Assembly: GCF_024653915.1 (NCBI RefSeq)
Contig: NZ_JANLGY010000005.1
Coordinates: forward strand, 157,305-221,304
Reading direction: 5' to 3'
Length of the DNA: 64,000 nucleotides
Source of the DNA: Sulfuricaulis sp.
GTDB taxonomy: Bacteria; Pseudomonadota; Gammaproteobacteria; Acidiferrobacterales; Sulfurifustaceae
Positions 20,000-28,311 of this stretch are shown here, piece by piece. Numbering within the stretch: position 1 is the stretch's first letter; every line of letters begins with the position of its first letter. The notes beneath the pieces are model-generated. The model was not told where the DNA came from. It did not search any database and saw only the letters and a program-made list of their open reading frames with translations. A program made the translations under genes and the position numbers.

Positions 20000-20257
20000 T
20001 TACCCGCCGCTTAAGGCCTGTACCAGCGCCACGGAATCGGTCGGTCGCAGCGACTGCCTGATATTGAAAGTCTGTTCACCGTTGACGAAGAAGCGCATGT
20101 GCGGGCGCATCTTGTTCTGCTCGTCGATTACGCGGAATCGCAGTCCGGGATATTGACGGTCGAGATCGGCGAGCAGCTCCATGAGTGTGGCGCCGCTGGC
20201 TTCGACCTCAGGCACTTTGGTGTAGGACAGCAGCGGCGTGGGAATCAGCACTTTCAT
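20000..20257 (-). CDS. MoaD/ThiS-family small sulfur carrier-like protein
   Basis: An 85-residue ubiquitin-fold protein ending in LSGG. The C-terminal Gly-Gly is what MoaD/ThiS carriers use to form a thiocarboxylate after adenylation. The core [20 protein letters not shown] and [11 protein letters not shown] match the fold. No moaE, thiG or E1-like gene is near. It starts 4 bases after the BNR-repeat gene ends, so the two are an operon. Its real pathway is unclear. Confidence 0.8.
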   Translation of the reverse strand: MKVLIPTPLLSYTKVPEVEASGATLMELLADLDRQYPGLRFRVIDEQNKMRPHMRFFVNGEQTFNIRQSLRPTDSVALVQALSGG

Positions 20258-20261
20258 CGGT

Positions 20262-21455
20262 TCAGCCGATTTCTGCGGCCTCCACCGCGTAAATCTCGGG
20301 AAGGTGCTGCGCGATGCATTCCCAGCGCTTGCCTTCGTCGCGGCTCATCCACAACTCCCCGCTCGTGGTTCCAAAATACAGTCCCACGGGATTTTGCGCG
20401 TCCGCGGTCATGGACTGGCGCTTCACCGTCCACCACGCCTGATTCTTGGGCAGGCCGGCATCGAGACGTTGCCAGGTCTTGCCGGCGTTCCGCGTCACGT
20501 ACGCGGCGGGCTTGCCTTCCGGACTCGTGCGTGGCCACACAGTCGTGCCATCCATGGGAAACACCCACGCGGTGTCGGCATCGCGCGGATGCACCACCAT
20601 GGGAAAGCCGACATCGCCAACCTGTTTCGGCATTTGTTTGCCGATGCGCGTCCACTCCTGCGACGGCCGGTCGAGCCGGTAAATGCCGCAGTGGTTTTGT
20701 TGATACAGGCGGTCCGGATTGCTCGGGCACATCTGCACGCAATGCGGGTCGTGGACGGCGATATTAGCGGGATCGAAACCCTCGACGACGTTCAGCCCTT
20801 TCACCAGCGTCGTGAAGCTGCGGCCGCGGTCAAATGTTTCGTGCACGCCGCCGCCTGACATGGCGAGATAAAGATGCGCCGGGTCGCGCGGGTCGACGAT
20901 GATCGAGTGCAGTTTCGGCCCATCCGGCGTGCCGTCCTGCTCGCTGCCCATCCAGGAACGGAACTGGGGGTCGTCGTTGATGATGGAGAACGGCTCCCAG
21001 GTGTCGCCGCCATCGTCGGAGCGGAACAAACCCTGCGGCGACGTGCCCGCGTACCACGCCTTCGGCTCGTTCGCATGGCACGGTGTAAGCCAGAACGTGT
21101 GTTTCACCGAGCGGCCGTTCGGCGCCTGGGCAAACGCGGGCGGCTTCGTGGCCTCCTTCCAGGTTTTCCCGAGATCCGTGGAACGGAAAATGGTCGGACC
21201 AAGGTGGCCGGTGCTCGCCGCCGCCAGCAGCGTGCGCCCGTCGCGCGGATCGGGCACGAGGTGATTGATGATCTGGCCGAGAAAGTGCGGCCCGTCGACG
21301 CGCCAGGTCTTGCGTTTCGCATCGCCGTGAAACAGCCACGCGCCCTTGCGCGTGGCGACCAGCACCACCACCCCGCGCGCTGCGCGCGGGGCAGATTTGG
21401 TTCGGACAACAGGCTTTTTCGTTCGGGACGGTGATTTCTTGTCAGCGCGCGCCAT
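20262..21455 (-). CDS. BNR/sialidase-like beta-propeller protein
   Basis: The start at 21455 has a GGAGGAG site nine bases upstream; the longer frame has none. The 397-residue protein begins with a Lys/Arg-rich stretch and then shows repeated BNR/Asp-box elements such as SDDGGDTWEPF, TFDRGRSFTTL, TRNAGKTWQRL and SRDEGKRWECI, each a blade hairpin of a beta-propeller of about six or seven blades. It resembles exo-sialidase and photosystem-assembly-type propellers but no sialidase Arg triad can be claimed. There is no signal peptide, so it is probably cytoplasmic. It is cotranscribed with the MoaD-like gene. Confidence 0.8.
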   Translation of the reverse strand: MARADKKSPSRTKKPVVRTKSAPRAARGVVVLVATRKGAWLFHGDAKRKTWRVDGPHFLGQIINHLVPDPRDGRTLLAAASTGHLGPTIFRSTDLGKTWKEATKPPAFAQAPNGRSVKHTFWLTPCHANEPKAWYAGTSPQGLFRSDDGGDTWEPFSIINDDPQFRSWMGSEQDGTPDGPKLHSIIVDPRDPAHLYLAMSGGGVHETFDRGRSFTTLVKGLNVVEGFDPANIAVHDPHCVQMCPSNPDRLYQQNHCGIYRLDRPSQEWTRIGKQMPKQVGDVGFPMVVHPRDADTAWVFPMDGTTVWPRTSPEGKPAAYVTRNAGKTWQRLDAGLPKNQAWWTVKRQSMTADAQNPVGLYFGTTSGELWMSRDEGKRWECIAQHLPEIYAVEAAEIG

Positions 21456-21585
21456 GTATCGATTCTCCTCCGTGACAGGTTTCAGTACTCCGCCAGCAAA
21501 GCATGTCGCGCCGACCATGCGAAATCAAGCCTCGGGGGTGTAGGCTTATTACAGATTCTGACGAACGAAGACCGGGAGACTACCA

Positions 21586-21852
21586 ATGGAACTCAAGGGA
21601 TCACGCCACTGCGGGAGTGTTAAATTCACCGTCCAGCCGCTACACCCGTATCCGTCCCGTATCCGTTGAATCTTTGCTACTGCTCGATATGCCGCCGTCT
21701 CCGAAAGAGCTGCGCCTCGGGATCCGGTGACTACGCTGAGATCGAAGGCAAGCTGGGTGCCGGTACTCGTCGGCCCGCGCGACAAGAAGTTTGATGAGTA
21801 CCCGGAGGAATCTATCGCGGAGTGGCACCAGCGCTTAAAGTTGGAGCGCTGA
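21586..21852 (+). pseudogene. Decayed GFA-family gene (glutathione-dependent formaldehyde-activating fold)
   Basis: Three frames must be joined to read it: MELKGSRHCGSVKFTVQ at 21586, then CYCSICRR at about 21674 in another frame, then VPVLVGPRDKKFDEYPEES and EWHQRLKLER to the TGA at 21850. These are the zinc-binding start, middle and end of GFA/CENP-V proteins, but the centre is missing: the whole is 267 bases where about 400 are usual. It carries frameshifts and an internal deletion and cannot make a working enzyme. Confidence 0.8.
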
Positions 21853-21918
21853 CTCACGGTACATAGTTTCAGGAATATAAGAGCAAGTCTCGAATTGTAC
21901 GGCACGGCATTGTGTACA

Positions 21919-22053
21919 ATGCACGCGTTTCCTTTGAAGTTCGCCGCGGAGGTCATCCGCGCCGGGCACCCGGTGCTCGCCGCCAAGATACAGCTGCGCA
22001 CCGCCGTGCTTGATTGGCGTTCTCGTACACTGGAAACGATTGCCGCTGCCTAG
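21919..22053 (+). CDS. Possible 44-residue peptide
   Basis: An ATG at 21919 opens 44 codons ending at TAG 22051. I do not recognise the product (it ends RTLETIAAA). The start lies in an inverted repeat, attgtac at 21894 and gtacaat at 21914, and no ribosome site is seen. It may be a remnant. The remaining bases from 21456 to 22124 hold no other gene. Confidence 0.2.
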   Translation: MHAFPLKFAAEVIRAGHPVLAAKIQLRTAVLDWRSRTLETIAAA

Positions 22054-22124
22054 CGAGTGGAGGCATGGTATTCTATGGCTGTCTGCAAACAGCTGTGGAC
22101 AAGCAAGAATAAGGAGATATTCGA

Positions 22125-22622
22125 ATGAGCAGTAATCCGCGTGTGGCGGTAATCATGGGTTCCCAGAGCGACTGGGAAGTGATGCAGACTGCCGTGAAAA
22201 TGCTTAAAGATTTTGGCGTCAGCTGCGAGGCCAAAGTGATGTCGGCGCATCGTACGCCCGAACTTGTCGCGGAGTACGTCCGCGCCGCGCCTACACGCGG
22301 CACGAAATGCATCATCGCCGCCGCCGGTGGCGCCGCGCACCTAGCCGGCGTGGTGGCGGCGCACACAACCCTGCCGGTGCTGGGTGTGCCGATGCCTAGC
22401 AAGCACTTGCAGGGCATGGATTCGTTGCTCTCGACGGTACAAATGCCCAAGGGCATACCGGTGGCGACCTTCGCGATTGGTGACGCCGGTGCGGGCAACG
22501 CGGCGCTGTTCGCCGTGGCCATGCTTGCGCTCGAAGATGCCGTGCTGGCGCGCAAGCTCACCGAGTTCCGTAACAAGCAGGCCGACGCGATCAAGGCCAC
22601 CAAGCTCCCGGACGTCTCTTGA
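22125..22622 (+). CDS. purE: N5-carboxyaminoimidazole ribonucleotide mutase
   Basis: A 165-residue class I PurE, which moves the carboxyl group of N5-CAIR to give CAIR in purine synthesis. VAVIMGSQSDWEVM at the start, VMSAHRTPE and AAGGAAHLAGVVA are the active-site motifs, with the catalytic His in SAHRTP. AAGGAG lies before the ATG. No purK follows; the next purine gene, purC, lies 2.5 kb downstream on the same strand. Confidence 0.97.
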   Translation: MSSNPRVAVIMGSQSDWEVMQTAVKMLKDFGVSCEAKVMSAHRTPELVAEYVRAAPTRGTKCIIAAAGGAAHLAGVVAAHTTLPVLGVPMPSKHLQGMDSLLSTVQMPKGIPVATFAIGDAGAGNAALFAVAMLALEDAVLARKLTEFRNKQADAIKATKLPDVS

Positions 22623-22641
22623 CCCAGTCTAACAAAATGAA

Positions 22642-22746
22642 ATGGACAGGATTAACAGGATTTACAGGATTAAAACGAAAATCCGGAAATCTTTTTTTTG
22701 ATTTTTTAATTCCTAATCTTGTTAATCCTGTAAATCCTGTCTGATT
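22642..22746. repeat. Inverted repeat of ACAGGATTAA-like units
   Basis: Three tandem ten-base units (acaggatt plus two bases) at 22646-22671 face three inverse units at 22714-22740 (aatcctgtaaatcctgt). This type of unit is widespread in intergenic DNA of many bacteria. It lies between purE and pyrC, and the transcript would form a long hairpin followed by a T-rich stretch. Confidence 0.6.
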
Positions 22747-22769
22747 TTTCTTTTTTGTCAGAGCCTCTG

Positions 22770-23810
22770 ATGCAGCTCACGCTGACACGCCCGGACGACT
22801 GGCACCTGCACTTGCGCGACGGTGCGGCCTTGCGCGCGGTGCTACCGCACACGGCGCAGCGTTTCGCGCGCGCCATTGTCATGCCCAACCTGAAGGCGCC
22901 GGTCACCACCGTTACCCAGGCGCTGGCTTACCGCGAACGCATTCTGGCGGCGTTGCCTCCCGGCGCGCGTTTCGAGCCGCTCATGACTCTCTACCTCACT
23001 GATCGCACCACGCCGGAAGAAATCGCCACCGCGAAAAAAAGCGGGTTCGTGCACGCGGTCAAATATTATCCGGCCGGCGCCACCACCAACTCGGAGAACG
23101 GCGTTACCGATCTGTCCCGCTGCCGCGCGGTGTTTACCGCGATGGAAGAGCACGACCTGCCGCTGCTGCTGCACGGCGAAGTCACCGACCCGACGGTGGA
23201 CGTTTTCGACCGCGAGCAGGTATTCATCGAACGTCACCTCGGCCCGCTCGTGCGTGACTTTCCGAAACTTCGCATCGTGCTCGAGCATGTCACCACGCGC
23301 CAGGCGGTCGATTTTGTCGCGCAGGCGCCAGCCAATGTGGCGGCCACCATTACCGTGCATCACCTGCTACACAACCGCAGTGCCATGTTCCAGGGCGGAG
23401 TGCGGCCGCATTACTACTGCCTGCCGGTGCTGAAGCGTGAGGAACACCGTCTGGCACTGATCAAGGCGGCCACCAGCGGTAGTCCAAAATTCTTTCTTGG
23501 CACCGACAGCGCGCCACATGCGCGCCATGCCAAGGAATCGAGTTGCGGCTGCGCCGGCATCTATACGGCGCATGCCGCGCTCGAATTGTATGCGGAAGCA
23601 TTCGAAGCCGCCGGCGCACTGAAACAGCTTGAAGCCTTTACCAGTCATTTTGGCGCTGATTATTACCGTCTGCCGCGCAACCGTGACAGCATCACGCTGA
23701 TGAAGGAGTCGTGGTCGGTGCCGAAAGAACTGGAATTCGGTGATGACACCCTGGTGCCGTTGCGTGCCGGCGGGACCGTCGCCTGGAAACTGGCAACGAA
23801 GCCGTCGTGA
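22770..23810 (+). CDS. pyrC: Dihydroorotase (class II)
   Basis: The protein closes carbamoyl-aspartate to dihydroorotate in pyrimidine synthesis. The ATG at 22770 matches the family start (the next residues lead into [10 protein letters not shown], whose two His bind zinc); a TTG at 22755 is possible. At 346 residues it has the length of E. coli Pyr[16 protein letters not shown] holds the carboxylated Lys, LLHGEVTDP and EHVTTRQA the other zinc His, and [18 protein letters not shown] the catalytic Asp. It overlaps the next gene by four bases. Confidence 0.96.
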   Translation: MQLTLTRPDDWHLHLRDGAALRAVLPHTAQRFARAIVMPNLKAPVTTVTQALAYRERILAALPPGARFEPLMTLYLTDRTTPEEIATAKKSGFVHAVKYYPAGATTNSENGVTDLSRCRAVFTAMEEHDLPLLLHGEVTDPTVDVFDREQVFIERHLGPLVRDFPKLRIVLEHVTTRQAVDFVAQAPANVAATITVHHLLHNRSAMFQGGVRPHYYCLPVLKREEHRLALIKAATSGSPKFFLGTDSAPHARHAKESSCGCAGIYTAHAALELYAEAFEAAGALKQLEAFTSHFGADYYRLPRNRDSITLMKESWSVPKELEFGDDTLVPLRAGGTVAWKLATKPS

Positions 23811-24757
23811 TCGCCGTGGCGGAACTCCGGCAGGTGCTCGATGTTGCTGTTGCCGTCATTCAGCGCGAAGACGGACGTGTGCTGCTGGCGCAGCGCCCGG
23901 CTGGCAAACCGTGGGAAGGTTACTGGGAATTTCCCGGTGGAAAAATCGAGAGCGGCGAAAGCGCCGACCAGGCGCTGGCGCGCGAGCTGCACGAAGAACT
24001 CGGCGTCGATCTCGACCGCGTGTATCCGTGGGTGACACAGGAATACGCTTACCCGGAGAAGCGGGTACGGCTACATTTTTACCGCGTGCTGGCGTGGCAT
24101 GGCCAGCCACACGGGCGTGAAGGGCAGGGCATGTCATGGGAGAATCCTGCGGCGATCAATATCGGTCCCTTGCTGCCAGCGAACGACAAGGTGTTGCGCG
24201 CGTTGTCTTTGCCTTCAGTTTACGCGATCACGAATGCCAGGAAATACGGCGAGGTAGAATTCATGCAACGGCTGAAAGCCGCGCTCGAAAAAGGCGTGCG
24301 GCTTATTCAGGTGCGAGAGCACGAAATGCCACCGGAGCAACTCGAATCATTCTCACGCCGCGTGGTAACGTTGGCCCACGAGTATGATGCCAGGGTACTT
24401 ATTAATAGTGATGAGACGCTGGCCCGGCGCTGCGGCGCCGATGGTGTGCACTTGCCCAGCGAACATCTGATGCGCTTGAAACAACGCCCGGGAACACGAA
24501 TATGGGCCGCTTCCTGCCACGACGCCGCCGAGCTGGCGCAGGCGGCCCGGCTTTCGGCCGATTTTGTCGTGCTGTCACCGGTATTGCCGACACTGACCCA
24601 TCCTGACGCTGCCGGCATGGGTTGGGGAAAGTTTGCCGGTTTTGTGAATAATTATCCGCTGCCGGTCTACGCGCTCGGCGGCATGAAACGCGAATTGCTC
24701 GACACCGCCATGAAGCATGGGGCGCATGGCGTCAGCCTCTTGAGCGGTATCTGGTAA
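23807..24757 (+). CDS. Nudix (MutT-like) hydrolase fused to a ThiE/TenI-like domain
   Basis: A 316-residue two-domain protein with a GTG start overlapping the pyrC stop. Residues of about 10-130 are a MutT-type Nudix domain; the Nudix box runs [20 protein letters not shown] (residues about 47-66), with [10 protein letters not shown] before it. Residues of about 135-316 follow the thiamine phosphate synthase/TenI barrel ([34 protein letters not shown]). The fusion is common in Gammaproteobacteria. The first domain likely clears 8-oxo-dGTP; the ThiE-like domain lacks some features of true ThiE and its job is uncertain. Confidence 0.9.
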   Translation: MIAVAELRQVLDVAVAVIQREDGRVLLAQRPAGKPWEGYWEFPGGKIESGESADQALARELHEELGVDLDRVYPWVTQEYAYPEKRVRLHFYRVLAWHGQPHGREGQGMSWENPAAINIGPLLPANDKVLRALSLPSVYAITNARKYGEVEFMQRLKAALEKGVRLIQVREHEMPPEQLESFSRRVVTLAHEYDARVLINSDETLARRCGADGVHLPSEHLMRLKQRPGTRIWAASCHDAAELAQAARLSADFVVLSPVLPTLTHPDAAGMGWGKFAGFVNNYPLPVYALGGMKRELLDTAMKHGAHGVSLLSGIW

Positions 24758-24769
24758 GGAGAAAAAACC

Positions 24770-25024
24770 ATGGAATCCACCAACACCCTGGGCCTGATTG
24801 CCGGCGCGCTGACCACCGTCGCCTTCATTCCCCAGGTGGTGAAAATCTGGAAATCCAAGCACACCCTGGACATCTCATTGGGCATGTTTGCGATTTTCAG
24901 CGTGGGTGTGTTCCTGTGGCTGCTGTACGGTATCCAGCTCGGCGCCTTGCCGCTCATTCTGTCCAACAGCATCACGCTGGTATTGTCGCTGACAATTCTG
25001 TTTTTCAAGCTCAAATACAAATAA
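24770..25024 (+). CDS. SemiSWEET/PQ-loop small membrane transporter
   Basis: An 84-residue protein of three membrane helices. AFIPQVVKIWKSKHTLDIS carries the PQ motif of SemiSWEET sugar transporters, and LWLLYGIQLGALPLILSN the second helix and the conserved Asn. Two copies would pair to form a channel-like carrier for sucrose or glucose. AAGGAG at 24757 precedes the start. It lies in a run of same-strand genes with unrelated functions. Confidence 0.9.
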   Translation: MESTNTLGLIAGALTTVAFIPQVVKIWKSKHTLDISLGMFAIFSVGVFLWLLYGIQLGALPLILSNSITLVLSLTILFFKLKYK

Positions 25025-25097
25025 ATCTTCGGGATTGAGTCGGTTTTCCGAAGCCGATAGCATTAATCTGAAATTGCAACATAGTCTGGAGTGGATC

Positions 25098-25985
25098 ATG
25101 CCGGAAACGCTATATCAATCTGACATCAAGAGCCTGCGGCTGCGCAATCGCGGCAAGGTGCGTGATATTTACGATGTCGACGACAAGCATCTGCTCATCG
25201 TCACCACCGATCGCTTGTCCGCTTTCGACGTGGTGCTGCCCGATCCCATCCCCGGCAAGGGCGCGCTGCTGACCGCCATGTCGAATTTCTGGTTCGCGCG
25301 CACGCGCGCGACCATTCCCAACCAGCTGACCGACACGCCGCTCGAAAAGATCCTCAAGGATCCCGCTGAGCGCAAGCAGGTGGAAGGCCGCGCGACCCTG
25401 GTGAAGAAGCTCAAGCCGCTGCCGGTGGAGGCGATCGTGCGCGGTTATATCGTCGGCAGCGGCTGGAAGGAATACAAAACTTCGGGTACGGTTTGCGGTA
25501 TCCAGCTGCCCGCCGGGCTGAAAGAGGCCGACCGCCTGCCGGAGCCGATCTTCACACCGTCCACCAAGGCGGACATCGGGCAACACGATGAGAACATCAG
25601 CTTCGACACAGCCGCGGAGCTTCTGGGCAAGGACATGGCGGAGAAAGTGAAAAACGCGAGCCTCACCATCTATAAGGAATGCGCCGCCTATGCGCTCACG
25701 CGCGGTATCATCATTGCCGACACCAAGTTTGAGTTCGGTCTGGACGAGAAGGGCACGCTCACGCTGATCGATGAAGTGCTGACGCCCGACTCATCGCGCT
25801 TCTGGCCCGCGGATTTGTACAAACCCGGTGCCAACCCGCCGAGCTACGACAAGCAATACGTGCGCGACTACCTGGAAAGCATCAACTGGAACAAGAAGCC
25901 ACCGGCACCCAAGCTGCCGCCGGAAGTGATCGCCAAAACGGCGGAGAAATACCGCGAAGCGCTCACGCGTCTGACCGGCAGTTAG
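25098..25985 (+). CDS. purC: SAICAR synthase
   Basis: Phosphoribosylaminoimidazole-succinocarboxamide synthase, 295 residues, joins CAIR and Asp with ATP in purine synthesis. The start at 25098 follows GGAG at 25089. KVRDIYDVDDKHLLIVTTDR is the opening nucleotide-binding strand pair and ARGYI-like VRGYIVGSGWKEY and LIDEVLTPDSSRFWP are the family signatures. The longer, eukaryote-like form is used. It may be cotranscribed with the upstream genes from purE onward. Confidence 0.96.
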   Translation: MPETLYQSDIKSLRLRNRGKVRDIYDVDDKHLLIVTTDRLSAFDVVLPDPIPGKGALLTAMSNFWFARTRATIPNQLTDTPLEKILKDPAERKQVEGRATLVKKLKPLPVEAIVRGYIVGSGWKEYKTSGTVCGIQLPAGLKEADRLPEPIFTPSTKADIGQHDENISFDTAAELLGKDMAEKVKNASLTIYKECAAYALTRGIIIADTKFEFGLDEKGTLTLIDEVLTPDSSRFWPADLYKPGANPPSYDKQYVRDYLESINWNKKPPAPKLPPEVIAKTAEKYREALTRLTGS

Positions 25986-26031
25986 AGACGGCGCACACAC
26001 CGAGTTAGAGCATACAGAGGAGTACGCTTCT

Positions 26032-27696
26032 CTATTCCACCTTTGTTTGCGCGATTTTATGTGCCACCGCCTCGGCAGCCTTCATCCCATCGACGGCGGC
26101 GGAGATGATCCCGCCGGCAAAGCCCGCGCCTTCGCCGGCGGGATATAAGCCAATGGTATTCACGCTCTCGAAATTATCTTTCCGCGCGATCCGGATCGGT
26201 GAAGAGGTGCGCGTCTCGACCCCGGTGAGCACGGCATCCTGCATGGCGAAGCCCCGGAGGGATTTTTCGAACACCGGAATAGCCTCGCGTATGGCGCTAA
26301 TGGCGTAATCCGGCAGTGCCGTGCTCAGGTCAGTCCAGGTGACGCCCGGTGTGTATGAAGGGATCACCGAACCCGGCGCGGTCGAAGGCTTGCCAGCAAG
26401 GAAATCGCCCACGAGCTGAGCCGGCGCGTTGTAATTCATCCCGCCTAATTCAAATGCCTTTTCTTCCAGCTGCCGCTGCAGAGCGATGCCCGCGAGCGGA
26501 TGGTCGCTGCCGAAATCCGCCGGCGTGATGCCGACGACGATGCCGGCGTTGGCGTTGCGTTCGTTGCGCGAGTAATGGCTCATGCCGTTGGTGACCACGC
26601 GCCCTTCCTCCGAGCTGGCTGCGACGACTTGTCCACCCGGGCACATGCAGAAGCTATAAACGTCACGGCCGTTTTTGCCGTGATGGACAAGATTGTAATC
26701 GGCCGCACCTAAAATCGGATTGCCCGCATGTTTTCCCAGGCGGCAGACGTCAATCATGTGCTGTGGGTGTTCGATGCGAAAGCCGATGGAAAACGGCTTC
26801 GGTTCGATATGGACTCCTCGTCTATGGAGCCTTTCAAAGGTATCACGTGCGCTGTGACCGACGGCGAGGATGACATGGTCAGTGACGATAACTTCGCCGT
26901 TAACAAGCGTTATCCCGTGCACCGCGGCCGCTCTCGGCATCCTGCCTCCCGCGGCACTTGTACGTCCCTGTACATCGCCGTCTCCAATAGTGATATCCGT
27001 GACGTGAGAGTCAAAACGAATTTCGCCCCCGAGTTTGATAATCATTTCCCGGAGTTTCTCCACGACTTTGACCAACCGCAGCGTACCAATGTGCGGCTTG
27101 CTGATGTAGAGAATTTCATCTGGTGCTCCTGCGTCCACGAAATCCTTGAGGATCTGGCGCATATGATGTCCCCGATCCTTGATGCCGGTGTATAGCTTGC
27201 CGTCGGAGAAGGTGCCGGCGCCGCCCTCGCCGAATTGCACGTTGGATTCCGGGTTCAAGCGACCCTCGCGCCAGAAGTCCCACACATCTTTGGTGCGCTC
27301 ACGCACGTTCTTGCCACGTTCGAGGATGATGGGCTTGAAGCCCATGCGCGCGAGCGACAGCCCGGCGAATATCCCGCACGGGCCGGTGCCGATGACCACC
27401 GGCCGCATTTTGTTATTTGTGGGAGCCTGTACCGGGTAACGGTAGATTTCATCCGGCGCGCGCGCGAGATGTCGGCTGCCATGAAAACGCTTGAGCAGTG
27501 CGGCTTCGTCTTTGACCTCGACATCGAGGGTGTAGACGAACAGGACCTCACCGGATTGGCGCGCGTCGTAGCCGCGCCGGCGCATGCGATAGTCCAGCAA
27601 TTCCGGCTCGGGTATTCCCAGCATGCGCAGGATCGCGGCTTTAAGCTCGTCCTCGCGGTGGTTGAGGCCGAGTTTCACTTCTGTCAGACGCAACAT
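26032..27696 (-). CDS. FAD-dependent oxidoreductase (uncharacterised NAD(P)/FAD family) with an inserted repeat element
   Basis: A 554-residue flavoprotein. The start at 27696 (LRLTEVKL) fits the family; the frame continues upstream without support. After an N-terminal domain of about 85 residues (LDYRMRRRGYDARQSGEVLF) comes the FAD-binding GTGPCGIFAGLSLARMG motif. FGEGGAGTFSDGKLYTG and the C-terminal GLYPAGEGAGFAGGIISAAVDG are typical of this conserved family of proposed dehydrogenases. Residues of about 240-257 (DVQGRTSAAGGRMPRAAA) are foreign: they come from the repeat element at 26927-26976 and sit in a loop between strands. The substrate is unknown. Confidence 0.88.
   Translation of the reverse strand: MLRLTEVKLGLNHREDELKAAILRMLGIPEPELLDYRMRRRGYDARQSGEVLFVYTLDVEVKDEAALLKRFHGSRHLARAPDEIYRYPVQAPTNNKMRPVVIGTGPCGIFAGLSLARMGFKPIILERGKNVRERTKDVWDFWREGRLNPESNVQFGEGGAGTFSDGKLYTGIKDRGHHMRQILKDFVDAGAPDEILYISKPHIGTLRLVKVVEKLREMIIKLGGEIRFDSHVTDITIGDGDVQGRTSAAGGRMPRAAAVHGITLVNGEVIVTDHVILAVGHSARDTFERLHRRGVHIEPKPFSIGFRIEHPQHMIDVCRLGKHAGNPILGAADYNLVHHGKNGRDVYSFCMCPGGQVVAASSEEGRVVTNGMSHYSRNERNANAGIVVGITPADFGSDHPLAGIALQRQLEEKAFELGGMNYNAPAQLVGDFLAGKPSTAPGSVIPSYTPGVTWTDLSTALPDYAISAIREAIPVFEKSLRGFAMQDAVLTGVETRTSSPIRIARKDNFESVNTIGLYPAGEGAGFAGGIISAAVDGMKAAEAVAHKIAQTKVE
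26927..26976 (-). repeat. In-frame 50-base two-hairpin element, copy A
   Basis: Read on the minus strand it starts gatgtacagggacgtacaag. It forms stem TGTAC/GTACA and a second stem GCCGC/GCGGC enclosing GGCA-GGA-TGCC. Copies B (29494) and C (30291) match at 43 and 44 of 50 positions. It is translated in the frame DVQGRTSAAGGRMPRA. Confidence 0.85.
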
Positions 27697-27856
27697 GAGA
27701 ATTGAGGAAAGATCGCAGACAGTCGGGTTGAATAGGTTTGCGCCATTATGGCACACCAGTGTTGGGGCCTTGACGAAACTAACCGGTTGATCCACGGACT
27801 AAGCTAGACAATTTTGCGGCTTTTTACCCCCCGATGAATTCTGTTAAAGTAGTTCC

Positions 27857-28225
27857 ATGTCTCATGTGAAAGGATTTTCGCGCGTCATTTCCATGTTACT
27901 GGCAATAGCGCTGGTGTGGGCGCCCGCGTTGCCTTCTTTTGCCATGATGATCAAGGCCGGTGATGCCCATGCTGTTCACGCCACCCATGACGGCAACCAC
28001 GGGAACGTGTCGGACACTGCTACAGCAAAGCAGACGCCCTGCACCCAACATGATTCCTGCGACGGCCAATGTTGTGCTTTCTGCGCACAATGCTTCGGCG
28101 CTGTTTCCATGATTCTCCCGGACGAAGCCCAGCCTCATCCGGTGCAATCATCGATTCTGAGTGAGCTCCACCCCCGTCTTCTGGTCACGTCTCCTGATCG
28201 ACCACCGCGTATTCTTTCCCTCTGA
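27857..28225 (+). CDS. Small exported Cys/His-rich protein before copA
   Basis: A 122-residue protein with a signal peptide (LLAIALVWAPALPSFA) and a mature part with HAVHATHDGNHGN and the cluster CTQHDSCDGQCCAFCAQC, which could bind copper or form disulfides in the periplasm. I do not recognise a family with confidence; short proteins of this kind (DUF2946-like) often lie at the head of copper operons. It is followed by the multicopper oxidase on the same strand. Confidence 0.6.
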   Translation: MSHVKGFSRVISMLLAIALVWAPALPSFAMMIKAGDAHAVHATHDGNHGNVSDTATAKQTPCTQHDSCDGQCCAFCAQCFGAVSMILPDEAQPHPVQSSILSELHPRLLVTSPDRPPRILSL

Positions 28226-28311
28226 TTATCCGTTGTTGCTGACGCCGTGAGCGTCGCGTCGCCACAGGCGACGTACCCAATATTTCAATTCATGCATTGC
28301 GGGAGAGTGTT

